This document shows, piece by piece, positions 1-11,074 of a stretch of DNA of 64,000 nt. Position numbers and translations under genes: made by a program. Position 1 is the first letter of the stretch, and the number at the start of each line of letters is the position of its first letter. The stretch covers positions 806,001 through 870,000 of the forward strand of contig JAFEKR010000015.1 of assembly GCA_019022495.1 (NCBI GenBank), written 5' to 3'. The notes below the pieces were generated by a model, which was not told the DNA's origin, did not search any database, and worked only from the letters and a program-made list of their open reading frames with translations. The DNA is from Epichloe hybrida. Taxonomy: Eukaryota > Ascomycota > Sordariomycetes > Hypocreales > Clavicipitaceae.

Positions 1-800
1 TAAGCTAGTCTTTACTTAGAGTCTTACAAGCCTTTCTTAGGAATTCGTGAACGTCCATCAAATAACTACGCTATTATATATTTATCCATCCAGGCCTAAT
101 TAGTATTACTAGGTTAAAATCGTCGCTATCCTAGTAAACTTTGAATCTTAGTAAAGGCTATAGCTAGTCTCTTCGCGGATAAAATAGAGGTAGCTACCAC
201 CTATAGAGATTAACTAAATTAATTTCTATAGTGCCTTCCTTAATTCCTTTAAAGAAAGGGCTTTCTAATCTATGTATTAAAACGTGAACGTAGTATATAG
301 TAAGGCACCTGCTATAAGGAAAGTAAGCAATAGTATTACCATTCACTTTAGTGTAATTACCCTTGTTTATAATAGACTCTCTATACTATTCCATTTTACT
401 AGGTAAGATTAAAAGGTTCTAGGATAAACAGAATAACTATTATAATAGGAAAGGATATAGTAACTACCTATTAGATTTTTAAATTAGTATAGTTAGAAAG
501 GATTTTAGGAATAAGGGCAGTATAAGCGAAAACTTTAAAGGTTAAGAGAATATGTGCTTATGTAAGAAGTAGGTTAGATTAAGTGGTTCCTGTGGCCCTA
601 ATCCTATTCTTATAGTCTTTATTAATTTTAAGAGCGGTTATCAGTAGCTATTACTAGTTACCTCCTTCTCTCTCTCTATTAGCCACTAGCATCCGTCACG
701 AGGTATCCGTCTATAGAGATTAAGTAGTTACTATAATTTAGACCTTGCTATCGTGAATTACTTATAGGTAGTCTACTTGCTTATTAGGTGCTAACGCCTA
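1..800. other. Unassigned TA-rich sequence left of gypsy A
   Basis: I recognise no gene, RNA or element end here. It has no counterpart in the second gypsy copy (50100-57223), which is cut off before this point, nor in any other repeat of the window. A plus-strand reading has short open stretches separated by TAA and TAG, as in RIP-mutated sequence. It may be part of the same decayed locus as 800-1815, or the distal part of an element extending out of the window. Confidence 0.4.
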
Positions 801-1815
801 TTATATATAGTATCCTATAGTTTAAGGCTCTTCTAACCCTTTTTCTTTTCTCTTCTTTATACTCCTTAACTTATTACTCTTTGTATTATTACCCTAATTA
901 ATTAATTATAGCTAAATCTCTTAATAAAAACCATTAAAAACTTCCTAATGTTACTACTATTATAAGGGCAAGCATCCTAGAAGTTAAGCTTTTAGTAATA
1001 AAGACTATAGACTAGTTTAACTACACTAAGTTCTTTCCTCCGTTTATTAGTAAAGACCACGTAGGTGTTCTAAAGATTATTTAATCTTATATTCGGGCTA
1101 ATACTAATAACTTCTATTTTGTAGTATAAGTTCCTTTTTGCCTTCTAGGTTCGGGGCAGGATTAATATTAGTAATAGTAGTGTTCCTTTATATATAGAGA
1201 TTACCCTCTAACCTTCTAAACATTCCCTAGAAGGGGCTCCTCCCTATCTAATTACCGCTATAAAGAGAACTAAATTACTAAAGGATTTTATAAGAAGCTA
1301 CACTAAAGCAAATAGTGTCTTAGCCCTTACTATTAAAAACAAATATTATTACTTAGTTCTTATTCCTACTAAGATAGCTTATCCTAATAGGTACTTCTTA
1401 CACGCTCTTTTATAGCGTCCTAAGCGTTATTATACTTTGCTAGTGTCTATGTTTAGTAAATTAAATAGTATTTTCTATACTAACTGCTTAAACTTATATA
1501 TATAGTATATTACCTTCTTTAGTAAGCATATATGCTTCCCCTTCTATAGCTATGTCTTACTTTCTAGGGTTAGCAAAGGTATATGTAGTAATTATATCTA
1601 GAATAGGTCTTATGTAGCTAGCTATAAATAGCGCTTTACCTCTAGGTATTACCTTTAGTCTTCCTAAGAGAGAGCTCTTATGCCTTTCTTAGGAAAAGAG
1701 TGGTTTACTAAAGTAGTAAAGACCCTTCTACTTAATCCGAACACTATTAATTCTAATAACTCTCCTTACTTAGTAGTAAATATACCTTCTCCCTTCCTAA
1801 ATTATTTATAAATAA
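800..1815 (+). pseudogene. Decayed, unidentified coding-like frame
   Basis: From about 800 to 1165 the second plus-strand frame, and from about 1150 to 1815 the third, are much more open than their surroundings. In the 1150-1815 stretch (about 220 codons) I count roughly seven stops, nearly all TAG or TAA where CAG, CAA or TGG could have stood. The switch of frame near 1150 would need a frameshift or an intron. I do not recognise a domain: the predicted residues are rich in Y, L, S and K, with no catalytic or zinc-binding motif that I can name. It could be a RIP-killed host gene, an accessory frame of an element, or chance in skewed sequence. Confidence 0.25.
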
Positions 1816-2239
1816 TAGAGAAAATCAGAGAAAATAAATTTAGTCTATAGTATAGGATTTTAAGGAAATAAAAGAAAAGAGGAAAGGGGTAGGTAGTCCT
1901 ATAGTTAATAGACTTATGCCTTAATTACTTAATCTCTAGTATTAGAACAAAACTTTACTTAGTTTCTAAAATGAAAACAAAGGAAAATAATGTTTAATCT
2001 TATACACTCCTTAGTACGTTAGAGAATATACTTTATATTCTTTCTTCTATTTTTCTATTAAGTAGGGTAGCTATACCTTAATCCTATAATATAGGCTCCT
2101 TTAAGGTAGGAGCTTAACCTTTTCCTTAAGATATAAACTTATCCCTCCTTTATTAACTATTTAATTAGATATATTATATTAAGCTACTAAAGGCATGATT
2201 ATAGTGACTTCTTAATTGTAGTTATTAGTGGTCTCCTCC
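1816..2239. other. Transition region, possible 3' continuation of gypsy A
   Basis: The minus-strand frame of the gypsy integrase can be followed a little beyond 2240 with only RIP-type stops, so the element may extend to about 1850. No copy of the gypsy LTR (as seen at 10353 and 50100) is found here, so the 3' LTR is missing, diverged or outside the window. Confidence 0.3.
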
Positions 2240-5200
2240 CTCGCCTAGTGTTGTTAAGAAGCGTGTAATCACGTATTTGCTATTAAAGTTCACTAACCTT
2301 CTATGTCTAGGATAAACTTTTTAATATAGTCCCCTAAAATGGTTTTTATGAGGTAAACCCTGTCTAGCGTTTTTAGATAATAGGCTCTAGAAATTAGCGC
2401 TTACTTATGGATTCGGAAAGGTCCGTTCTATCTTATTACGAGTTTCTTTGTAGTAGATATATTAACGTTCCGTCTAATATTATATACTAGAATAAGATTC
2501 CCTAGTTTTAATTAATCCTTCCTAAGAGAGGTAGCTTAGTTCTTATTAGTTTAGTTTATAAGTTACTTCCTAAAGTTAAATACTTTCTTCCTTACTTTCC
2601 TAACGTCCTCTACCTTCCTTTTAAGCATATAGACTTAAGCTTTAAATAGGTCCTAACTAGTGGTAACTGCTTCCTAGTTAATTAGCCTCTAGGTTAGAAA
2701 CTTAACTTCTAATAGTAGGATTAGTTCCTATTTATAGATTAAATAGAAAGCGGATTTCCTATGTGATTTGCGAATAGCAGTGTAGTCTATAAGAAAGGCT
2801 TTATTAAGGTGCTTTACCTATTAGCTATTTAACCCTCCTAATTTTGCTAAAGTGAATGTAAGGGACTAGTGTCTAGCTTTAATAGGGGAATTTGCCTTTA
2901 GGTTATACCTAGATGTTTAGATTCCTTTAATACTAATATCTATAAGTGCTTCCTTAAGATTTCCTTACATCTTAGGACCTCTATTATAGACCACAAACTA
3001 AAAAAGTCCAAACCTACTAATTAAGGATAATAGGAATTTTCTAATTACTAGTACTATTATATTTCTAACTAGTGTAGCCTCTACCTACCCTGTTAAGTTG
3101 CACCTAGCTTCTAAGAGATACTTATATCTATAATTAATTAGAAGGTACTAAGTGTTAATATGGATCTTGCTTATTAGGTTCCCTAGCGCAACTAGCATAG
3201 ATAGTTCTTAAGGTTGCTAAGGCGCAAACTTTTGACACATCTTACAATAGGTTAGTATCTCTTAAGTTATGTTCTAGAGTCCCTTCTACTAGTACTACTG
3301 TTTTATTACTTAGAAGACTACCTTAATGCCTTTGTGACTAAGTTCTTTATAAATAGCTTTAACTATTACGTGTTACTACTTAGGAATATTAATAACTAAC
3401 GCTAGTCCTTTTATAATTCCTATTAGTCTTTTCTATAGGTATTTATTTTCTAGGTAAAACTTCTTTACTCTGTTGCAAAGCTTCCTGTAGTCCCTAGCAC
3501 TAAGATTAATTAGTCTTTAAAGGGTGGATAAGAAATTAATCACCTATTATATCTCCTGTGAATAGTTCTTCTTACTATCCTCTTTTATCTTAACACTATT
3601 AAGATACAAGTTAATAAAGTCTTTAATATCTCCTTTAACTTCTTAATTTAATTAATTTAATAGTCTAGGGCCTTTTCTAGACAGGGTATTAGCAATTCTG
3701 TTCTTCTTGCTAGGGACATGTCATACTAAAAAATTAAATAGTAGTATATAGCTTATCTATTACGTAATAAGAGCTCTAGGCATATTGTTAACAGCTCTAT
3801 TAAGCTAGTGCACTAGGACTTATGAATCTGTTTCTAACATAAAGGGAACTTTATAGAGGTAAATTCATAGTCTTCTTAACGCATAAACAACTACTTAGCA
3901 TTCTCTTTTAGTCACGTTATACTTAGCCTTAGTAACAGTCCAGATACCGCTCTTATATTAAACAGGATAGCGTTTACTATTAATGATTTATAGTAATGCT
4001 ACTCCCTATCCTAGCAAGCTTACGTCTACTATAAGAATAATTTCCCTAAAGCTTAGTCTAAGATTAAGTAAAATAAGAACTAGGGCTATAGTTATTACCT
4101 TCTTTAAAATATCTATGGCTTCTTATTACTCCGGTCCCTATTCCTACTCCGTTGTTTTCCGTAGTAAAATTACTAGTAGTCTTGCCTTCTATATGTAATA
4201 TTTAACCTAAATATAGTAGACTTCTATTAATCTAATAAAAGATCACACTTCTAATAGATCTTAGTAAACTTTCTAGTCTAGAATCTTTATAATCTTTACC
4301 TTAGTTAGTTTTTATCTATTTATCCCACACATAAATCCCACGATTTTGGCTGACTTCTAGCAGAATTTTGACTTAGCTACTAAAGCTATATAACCGCAAA
4401 GTTTAATATTAACTAAAACTTTGTTAATATTAATCAAATACTCCATTATATATCTACGTACTCCAGGTATGATTTCTTCTTTATTGTACGTCGTAGTTAG
4501 CCCCTTAATAGTAATATTATCTAGAAAGGGTGCGTAAATCTTAGGGATCAAATTAAATAGGATTTAGCTAATAATCCTAATGAATTAGGCTACTGAGTTA
4601 GTAGCTCCCTATGGTAGGCGGCAAAGTCACAAAAGGCTAATCGTAGTAGAAATCATGGTTATATCTTTACTTCTCTCCGCTAATTCCACTTAATTATATC
4701 CTAATAAGAGATTAATAATAGATAAGATCTTGCATATTATAAAGCTCTTGCTAAATGCCTCCGCTCCTTAAGGGATTAGCGCGTTACGTATTATAACTTT
4801 ATTATACTTAGTAGCTAATAGGATTAGGCAAATCCCTCTATTCTTCTTCATAACAAGAAAGTAGGGGTTCCTATAAGAACTATAGCTTTCTTCTAGATGC
4901 CTATACTTTAACTTCTTCTTTAATAGATTAACTAGTTTCCCTTATAACCTAAGAGGTATTAGGATAAAACTAGCTTACCACGCCTTATACTTAATAACCT
5001 TAATAACTTATAGTAGTGCTACTAGTAGGTTAACTTTTCTATACTTAGATAAGTCCCACACTAGCGCTGCTTCTTGGTTACAAAGGATTTCCTTAAAAAC
5101 ATTAACTTCTTCTTATGTTAAATATTCTTACACCCCCTTAACTATCTAATCTAGCTATTCCTAGGTTATTCTGAAACCTCGTGGGTTCTTGCTAAATCTC

Positions 5201-6606
5201 CTAGTAATATACTTATTATATTTCCTAGATATATCTAGATATAATTTTGCTTCTTCCTATTTCTTTATCTTCTATTTAGGGTCTCCTTCTAGGGTTAACC
5301 TATTAGAAGGCATATTATCGCGTGGATGAATCTTGTTAGCTTTGCGTTTGTATATCATGTTTATTATAAGATTAGGTAGTTTTAGCTACCTTAGGGGTTA
5401 GAAATCCTCTATAACCACTTTAAGTTATTAGTTATAGTTTACTATCACGTCCTTAATAACTTCTTAGAAGATATTAGTCCCTTCTCTAGTTATAATAGGG
5501 ATTAGTACTTTATTATTGCCTATTTCTGCTTCTAACCTTTTATAAACTATTTAATCTTCCTCTCCCTTTACTTTAGGATAGCTAAACATAATAATATTAA
5601 TAGTAAGTTACTAGGCTAGTTACGTGTTAGTATATTGCTATTAGATACTTCCCGTAACTCTTAAGATAATAATAACATCTCTAAAGTAGTACTAGATAAA
5701 GAGTTCACCGCTTCTTAAATAGTTAAACTATATCTATAATAGCCTAAAAAATAGTATTCCTAGAATTAGGCTTACGTTAACGGAGTCTAGGCTAATATAG
5801 AAGTTAGTAGGTATCTAGATGTTTCCTAGATATAGCTTTGTCCAAACCTCCCTAATTATCTTAATCCTATACAAGGAGAATAAAGTAGTGTTTGTTACGT
5901 CCGTAAGATAGATTTTCAGACCTAAGCGTCTAGCTATGCTTTTAGTAATTATATTTCCTTATAAGCCTATGTTAATAAGCCCTAGGAGAAGCTCTCCTTC
6001 TAGGTTATCTAGACAAACTTATAAGTATAGCAAATTCTATAACTAGTTAACTATAGCTTATAGTTCTATAATTACGTTAAGCATAAAGTTTGCTTTAGGT
6101 AAATTAATTAGATTCTATTAAGGTCTGTCCTATTATACTTAAGTTCTAAGCCTTTCCTAGATCCTTTCCTATAGGGTAGCGTTAATTTCTAGCGGGGGCG
6201 TTAGGGCTATCTTTAGCGAATTCACCTTAGCCTTCGCTTTATTTCTCTTATCCTCTTTAAGAGCATTCTTTATTATCTAGATAATAAAATTAATCTAGTT
6301 CTCTAGATTAATTAGTCTCGGAGTTGTTTTAACCCTAAACGTTCTTAAAGGTAGCATAGGCCCTAGTATATCCCTATTGTAAAAACGAATATCTTTAATG
6401 CCTTTTGCTTGTAGGAGACACTTATTACTAACTACTTCTGCTAGCGTTAGCATAATATAGTAAATATCTTAAAAGGGCACTCTAAGCTTCTTCTAGAAGA
6501 CCTTATTATATAGTTAATCTAAAATCCTTTACCTAACCTTGCTTAGTGGATCTTTCTTTCCCTTATTTAAGGCATTATTACCTCGTCTAGGTTATTTATG
6601 GCCTTA
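2240..6606 (-). pseudogene. Gypsy A pol remnant (RT, RNase H, integrase)
   Basis: The clearest part is the reverse transcriptase at 4357-4551 (minus): a 64-codon open piece with the palm motif P-F-L-D-N-I at about 4530-4511. Members of the family have L-D-D-I; here the second catalytic aspartate is N (GAC to AAC, a TpG to TpA change). RNase H and integrase follow at lower coordinates, matching copy B. Stop codons of the RIP type are scattered throughout. The C-terminal end of integrase is near 2240 but not certain. The 5' part of pol lies close to the inserted solo LTR. Confidence 0.8.
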
Positions 6607-6611
6607 ATAAT
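6607..6611. repeat. Target-site duplication ATAAT (left of solo LTR)
   Basis: Identical to 7436-7440. The empty site is preserved in gypsy B at about 53010-53014, which carries a single copy (attat on that strand). Confidence 0.9.
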
Positions 6612-7175
6612 TATTGAAATGTAGGGAGCTAGTTGCTAGCTGGCAACAGCTGTATAGGTGCAAGCTCTACGGTCGGGGACCAATAGGGCTGCAACGTTGA
6701 ATCAATCAACGCAACGCAACGGAAGGTTGTGGCAGTTATTAACTAATAGAATTCAATTTAGATCACTTTTATGATATCTTATAGAGCAATAGAATTGATT
6801 TTAGATACGTTGTACGGGCAATGCGGCTGTTGTTGGTTGAGAGGACTAGCTATCTAGCTAGTTGAAAAGATCTTCTTCCTCTCATAGACCTACCGACCGT
6901 ATCGGTGGATCCGGGCCGCCAACGGGGTCTTACGGGCCACTTTTGATTTTCCGCAAAATTCATTTGTATGTAAAAACCAAAAAATCGACTCACCACCATA
7001 CTAGCTAGCAACCCGTATGCACCAACTTTTGGTCCAAAAAATAACCTTGCATAAAGAGAAAGCCCTATCTTTAAGCTTCAATTTGCTATATGTGAAACTT
7101 TTGTACGACCTCTAGATAAAGAGAAAATCGTTGTCAAAGATAGCTATAGGGTAAGTTATGTGTAGGGTAACCTGC

Positions 7176-7198
7176 TTACGTCACCCTAGCTTACGTCA
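7176..7198 (-). promoter_or_regulatory. Two TGACGTAA boxes in the solo LTR
   Basis: TTACGTCA occurs at 7176-7183 and 7191-7198, spaced 15 bp; on the element's own strand it reads TGACGTAA. This is the type of site bound by CREB/ATF bZIP factors. The related LTR at 42204-43043 has three copies, so the 15-bp unit varies in number. A role as an enhancer of element transcription is an inference. Confidence 0.55.
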
Positions 7199-7288
7199 CC
7201 CTAGCTTACCTAATTACTAGTGGCGTGGTTGTAGCCACACTTGCAGCCACAACGCAATTGACTAATTAGTCATCCACACGGTCGGTCG

Positions 7289-7358
7289 CAGCTGTTGACA
7301 GCTGCGACGCAGCCATTGACAGCTGCCCTCGCGACCGTTGACAGCTGCAGTGCAGCTG
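7289..7358 (-). promoter_or_regulatory. Cluster of five CAGCTG palindromes
   Basis: CAGCTG lies at 7289, 7299, 7320, 7342 and 7353, several within a repeated TTGACAGCTGC phrase. CAGCTG is an E-box form recognised by bHLH proteins. In the other E LTR only two survive (42292 and 42345); the others have become TAGCTG or CAGCTA, as RIP predicts. A regulatory role is inferred. Confidence 0.45.
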
Positions 7359-7435
7359 TCAGACTTGCAAAGCAAGCTAGTAATAAGAAGGTTCTTTAAC
7401 TAGAAAAGGGCTAAAAATAAGTCTTATTTTTAACA

Positions 7436-7440
7436 ATAAT
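7436..7440. repeat. Target-site duplication ATAAT (right of solo LTR)
   Basis: Second copy of the 5-bp duplication flanking the solo copia-E LTR. Confidence 0.9.
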
Positions 7441-9640
7441 CTTATTTATCTTCTTCTATAATATCTTTAACTTACAGGCGCTTTACTACTCGTTCCCTAA
7501 TAGCTATAATCTTTCTATTATAGTCCTTTACTTTCTCTTCTTTTATGTATACCTTCTTAAACATAATAGCTAAGACTATGCCTAAGGGCTCCCTTTATAA
7601 GATTAATATTACCTAAACCTCCCTTTCTAGATAGTATTTAGCAGGGTTAAACTAGCTTTCTATTTAATTAAATATTTCTTGTTTATCTAATGACATATCC
7701 TAGCTTTTACCTCTATAAGGACTACGTTCCTTAATCCTAGGGATTATATAAGTAACCTTACTATCTAGAAAGTATTTAACCTAAAACATAGCTAGCCTAC
7801 GCGCGTAGCTACTAATCTAAAGGAACTTTGAGAGTAAAATAGGTAGTATTATTTAGCACCTTATGTTATCCCTAATTACTAAAATACGGACAGCTAGGTT
7901 ATAGATAGCGAATTTAGATATCTTATTAAACCCTAATATATCGCACTTTATGGCTAAGTAAGACTTATTGTTGTAGTAATAGTAACGGTTTAACTAGTGG
8001 CCTTGTTCACCTATCACATTAATTTCGAAAATGCGGTCCTTATCTTGATTAAATAATCCAATACTATTTAGCTAGTAATTCCGTTGCTAGTGTTATGGGT
8101 TGCTATTATACTTCTTTTTAAGCTGCTTTATAATGTTAATTTCCTTTCCTACTTAGGCTGCGACTATGATTTTTAACTTAGCTAGCTGCTTTGTTAAATT
8201 ATCTATTTAATCTCGGTATTTAGCTAACTTAGGACCGTTGTCCTTTATTACCTTATTATTAAAGGTAATATTCTTCTTATCACGTCCTAAAGACTTAGCC
8301 TATACTAGGTGGTTCCCTTAGTTAGTCTAATAATTGCTAAGAGCAGGTAGATTAAATAGTTTCTAACTCCTTAGGTTTAACTTTACATTATCCAATAGGT
8401 ACCCTCCTAAGTTAGAGATTTCAGGGTCCCTATATCTAAGCTCTAATTATATATAAATATATACATTAAGCTCTATCTAGAGTAGTTTATACTTTATAAC
8501 TAGAATTTCTTTATAGGTAAACCCCTTTTAATCTATAAAGCTTAAGATTAAATGCTCTAGGAGGGCCTTATAGATATAGTTAGACTATATTATAGTAGTC
8601 CTCTATCCTATAGGGTCTATATTTAACATCAAAGCTTAATACTTCTATAGCTAGTAATAGGTTTCCTTAATAGACTTTAGTTATATTAGGTTAAGGTCTT
8701 TAAGTTATCCTTAAGCGCTTTCTATTTAATCCTAGCTTATAGTATTAAACTAAAGGAGCATTTTATTCTTTAACTTTTCCTAAGTGCGCAACGCTATTAG
8801 CATCTTAACCACCTATTAGACCTAGGGGTTAACGTTATGTTCGAGCATTTTTTGCTAATCCTTTTTAGGGATATATATTGCCTTTATCTTAGCTTTAAAG
8901 TCCTTAATAAAATCTACTATATTTTCCCCTATAAACTGCTAAATATCATACCTATTCTACATTATAATAAGGGAAGTCTAGTAAGCTATTATTTCTCTAA
9001 GGATCTTTGCGAAAGATTTAGTATTAAGCCTATTAAGAGATCTAGAAGATATTCCTTTACTATTAGGCTCCTTCTCTAATTAATTATTAGAGTAGGAATA
9101 TATTAGCATGGAAACTATTTTAAGATTAGATAGTTCCTTGCTAGTAACTAGGGGTTCTAGTATTAATAGCTCTAGAGTATCCTTTAGATAGCTTAGTTAC
9201 TTAATTAATCCTGCTTTACTTAGCTAGCAGGAATATAAAGGAAAATAATTAGATATAGAGTCTAGTAATAGTACTTCTAATTAATCTTGTAAATAGATAA
9301 GTGCTTAAATAAAAACTTTAGTAATTAAAAGAATCTTTAGAAAGAAATCTTCTAGGAGGGCAATATCTATAGTTATAAATAGTCTATAAGCAAAAATCAG
9401 GAGTGTGATTATATAGCTCTTTATAATTAACTATAAGACCCTAATACATAGCTAAATAATTATAAAATTAGCTATAAGTCCTAAGATTAAATGGTTTATA
9501 ACGCTAGATAGCGGTTCCTATTCTATATTCTTATATTTAAAATTTCTTAGTAAGGGGGCAACGGTTTAGCTAGTATTCATAATATACTTTCCTAAGCTAG
9601 CTAGCCTCCCTTTTAACGCCTCTATAGAATATAGTCTCCT
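7441..9640 (-). pseudogene. Gypsy A gag remnant (and start of pol)
   Basis: The minus strand carries the gag region, collinear with 50730-52800 of copy B. A retroviral-type zinc knuckle (C-x2-C-x4-H-x4-C) is recognisable at 7943-7984, but only its last cysteine remains; the other positions are tyrosine (TGC/TGT to TAC/TAT and CAC to TAC). Open plus-strand stretches such as 8837-9079 are antisense shadows conserved in both copies. Exact start and stop cannot be set because of the many stop codons. Confidence 0.65.
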
Positions 9641-9999
9641 ATTCTTAATCTAGCTTAGTTCTTCTAGATTAACTAGTCTAAAGCTAGCGCCTTAGCCCTT
9701 ATATAGTCTAGGGCTAGGCTTCTAGTCTATGTTATATTATAGGGAATAACAAAATAAGGGGGGGTCTTTGTGTAAATGGTTTAGTATTAGCTATGGATTA
9801 TAGCTAAAAAAGCACGCTTCTAATTAATCTTAGTCTGTAGCAGATTAAACAGAAAGCGGAAGTCCTAGGGGTTTAAGACCACATTTCTCTACTAGTTTTA
9901 TTAAGCGGAAAATAATACCCTAAAAGACATAATACTAGCCCATAATCACAAGTAGCTCTAGAGCCTACACATAACAGAGGGGTTAATTAACTTAACAGT
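9641..9999 (-). other. Gypsy A 5' leader
   Basis: Sequence between gag and the 5' LTR, matching copy B. No open frame is seen. Confidence 0.4.
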
Positions 10000-10353
10000 A
10001 TTAATCACAATAACGGCAAGGACTATCTCGTTATGCAGAGATATCTAAGATTAAATAGTCTATTAGATTAGAAGTAATATCTTAAATAAATAAGGGAAGG
10101 TATCTTCTTAATTTATCTTATAGTAAATATAGGTATAATCTTAGGTGAAGCAAACTTAGGGTAATCTTAAGAATCTCATAGGGTGCGTGGATTACTATTA
10201 AAGAGTCTGTCTATAAACGGTCCCTTTATAGATCAAATAATCCTATTGCCTGGATGACTAATATCATCATCCCTTGTGGTGATACTCCCATCCCTGAACC
10301 CTAGCACTTGTTATCGTGATCGCGTTTTTTGGGCGCGTATCTTACGGCACACA
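10000..10353 (-). repeat. Gypsy A 5' LTR (inner edge approximate)
   Basis: The outer edge is precise: the minus strand begins TGTGTGCCGTAAG at 10353, the same start as copy B at 50100. The first 200 or so bases are relatively GC-rich and well conserved between the copies. Because neither copy has its 3' LTR in the window, the inner edge cannot be fixed by comparison; 10000 is a guess. Confidence 0.6.
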
Positions 10354-10697
10354 ATAGCTTTATTCTAATAATTATTATTAATAATAACTAGTAGACTATT
10401 ATTTATAATAAATTATACCTTTATAGTAATTCCTCTCTAAAGATTAGATTATAAAGAAAATCTTAAAGCTTATAAAAATATATAAAGATAGTAACTACTA
10501 TAGTAAGAAGCTATATAACTTCTTAATACTAAAGATTATACTCTTTAAAAATAAGTATAATAAAATTAACCTTCCTTAAATGTATTATTAGAAGGCTTTC
10601 CTTATTATATTAATAAGTAATACTAAATAATACTTCCTTAATTACCTCTTTAGAAATAACTATTCCTATAAAGAGATAATTACTTATATTTATTAAC
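10354..10697 (+). pseudogene. Copia C2 gag, 5' piece
   Basis: Matches the complement of copia C1 at about 15460-15770 over its whole length. It ends in TTAAC, the target site of C1. Stops are present in all frames. The gag protein of copia elements forms the particle shell. Confidence 0.7.
10693..10697. repeat. Target-site duplication TTAAC (left of C1)
   Basis: Repeated at 17455-17459 on the other side of C1. Removing C1 and one copy rejoins the C2 gag frame in agreement with the C1 sequence. Confidence 0.93.
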
Positions 10698-10953
10698 TGT
10701 TGGTTGCACCAAGGTCCTGCGCAGGTAATAAATCCCGTATGATTGAAGTCGATGATCGTTAGTTAGCTAGCTAGGAAAGAGGGAGAAGAGAGGGAAAGTC
10801 TAGATGCTAGAAAAGTAGGCGAAATCTATATGTAAGGCACAAAAGGGGGTGGTGAATTAATGCAGCTAATTATATCGCGTGCATCACGCTAGACCTATAA
10901 TTAGTCTAGTCTTTGGCTATAATTAAACCAATAAAGGTCTGAAGGAATTAACA
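10698..10953 (-). repeat. Copia C1 3' LTR
   Basis: 256 bp, TGTTGG...TTAACA on the plus strand. It matches 17199-17454, 22803-23061 (complement) and 57224-57480. Just inside it (10954-10978), the minus strand is a purine run ending at the LTR, the expected polypurine primer for plus-strand synthesis. Confidence 0.92.
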
Positions 10954-11074
10954 CTAGTAATCTCTCTTTTTCCTTCGTGGCTAAAGAGCTCAAAAACATA
11001 ATAAAAATCAGATCAAAGGAAAGTATACACTAGTAAATCCCTTAATAGGAATCCGCTACTCTAATTAGCTATTA

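Larger units (their letters stand above)
6612..7435 (-). mobile_element. Solo LTR of copia E
   Basis: An 824-bp LTR in minus orientation with no internal sequence, flanked by ATAAT on both sides. It matches the 840-bp 3' LTR of copia E at 42204-43043 along its full length. The outer base pair is slightly decayed (TATTGAAA instead of TGTTGAAA). It arose most likely by recombination between the two LTRs of a full element that had inserted into gypsy A. It is much less TA-converted than the gypsy sequence around it and keeps many CpA and CpG sites, which suggests later arrival or weak RIP of a short copy. Confidence 0.93.
2240..10353 (-). mobile_element. Gypsy (Ty3) retrotransposon copy A, RIP-killed, 3' end missing
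   Basis: A Ty3/gypsy element read on the minus strand: 5' LTR at the right end (terminating at 10353 with the complement of TGTGTGCCG), then gag, then pol. It aligns from end to interior with copy B at 50100-57223 on the opposite strand; both contain the same gag zinc knuckle and the same reverse transcriptase motif. A solo copia-E LTR (6612-7435) interrupts it. Its right edge abuts interior sequence of copia C2 (the next five bases are atagc), so it probably inserted into C2. Known for the family: replication through RNA with aspartic protease, RT, RNase H and integrase. All coding parts are broken by stops. Confidence 0.85.

Noticed and set aside
3983..4198. 71-codon plus-strand ORF
   Set aside because: Antisense to the gypsy A RT/RNase H region on the minus strand; no domain of its own.
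8837..9079. 80-codon plus-strand ORF
   Set aside because: Antisense to gypsy A gag; the equivalent ORF at 51371-51598 is antisense in gypsy B too. Its conservation follows from the two gypsy copies sharing sequence.
1..10353. A long palindrome with 50100-57223
   Set aside because: The inverted similarity between the two ends of the window is due to two independent gypsy insertions in opposite orientation with different flanks, not to one palindromic structure.
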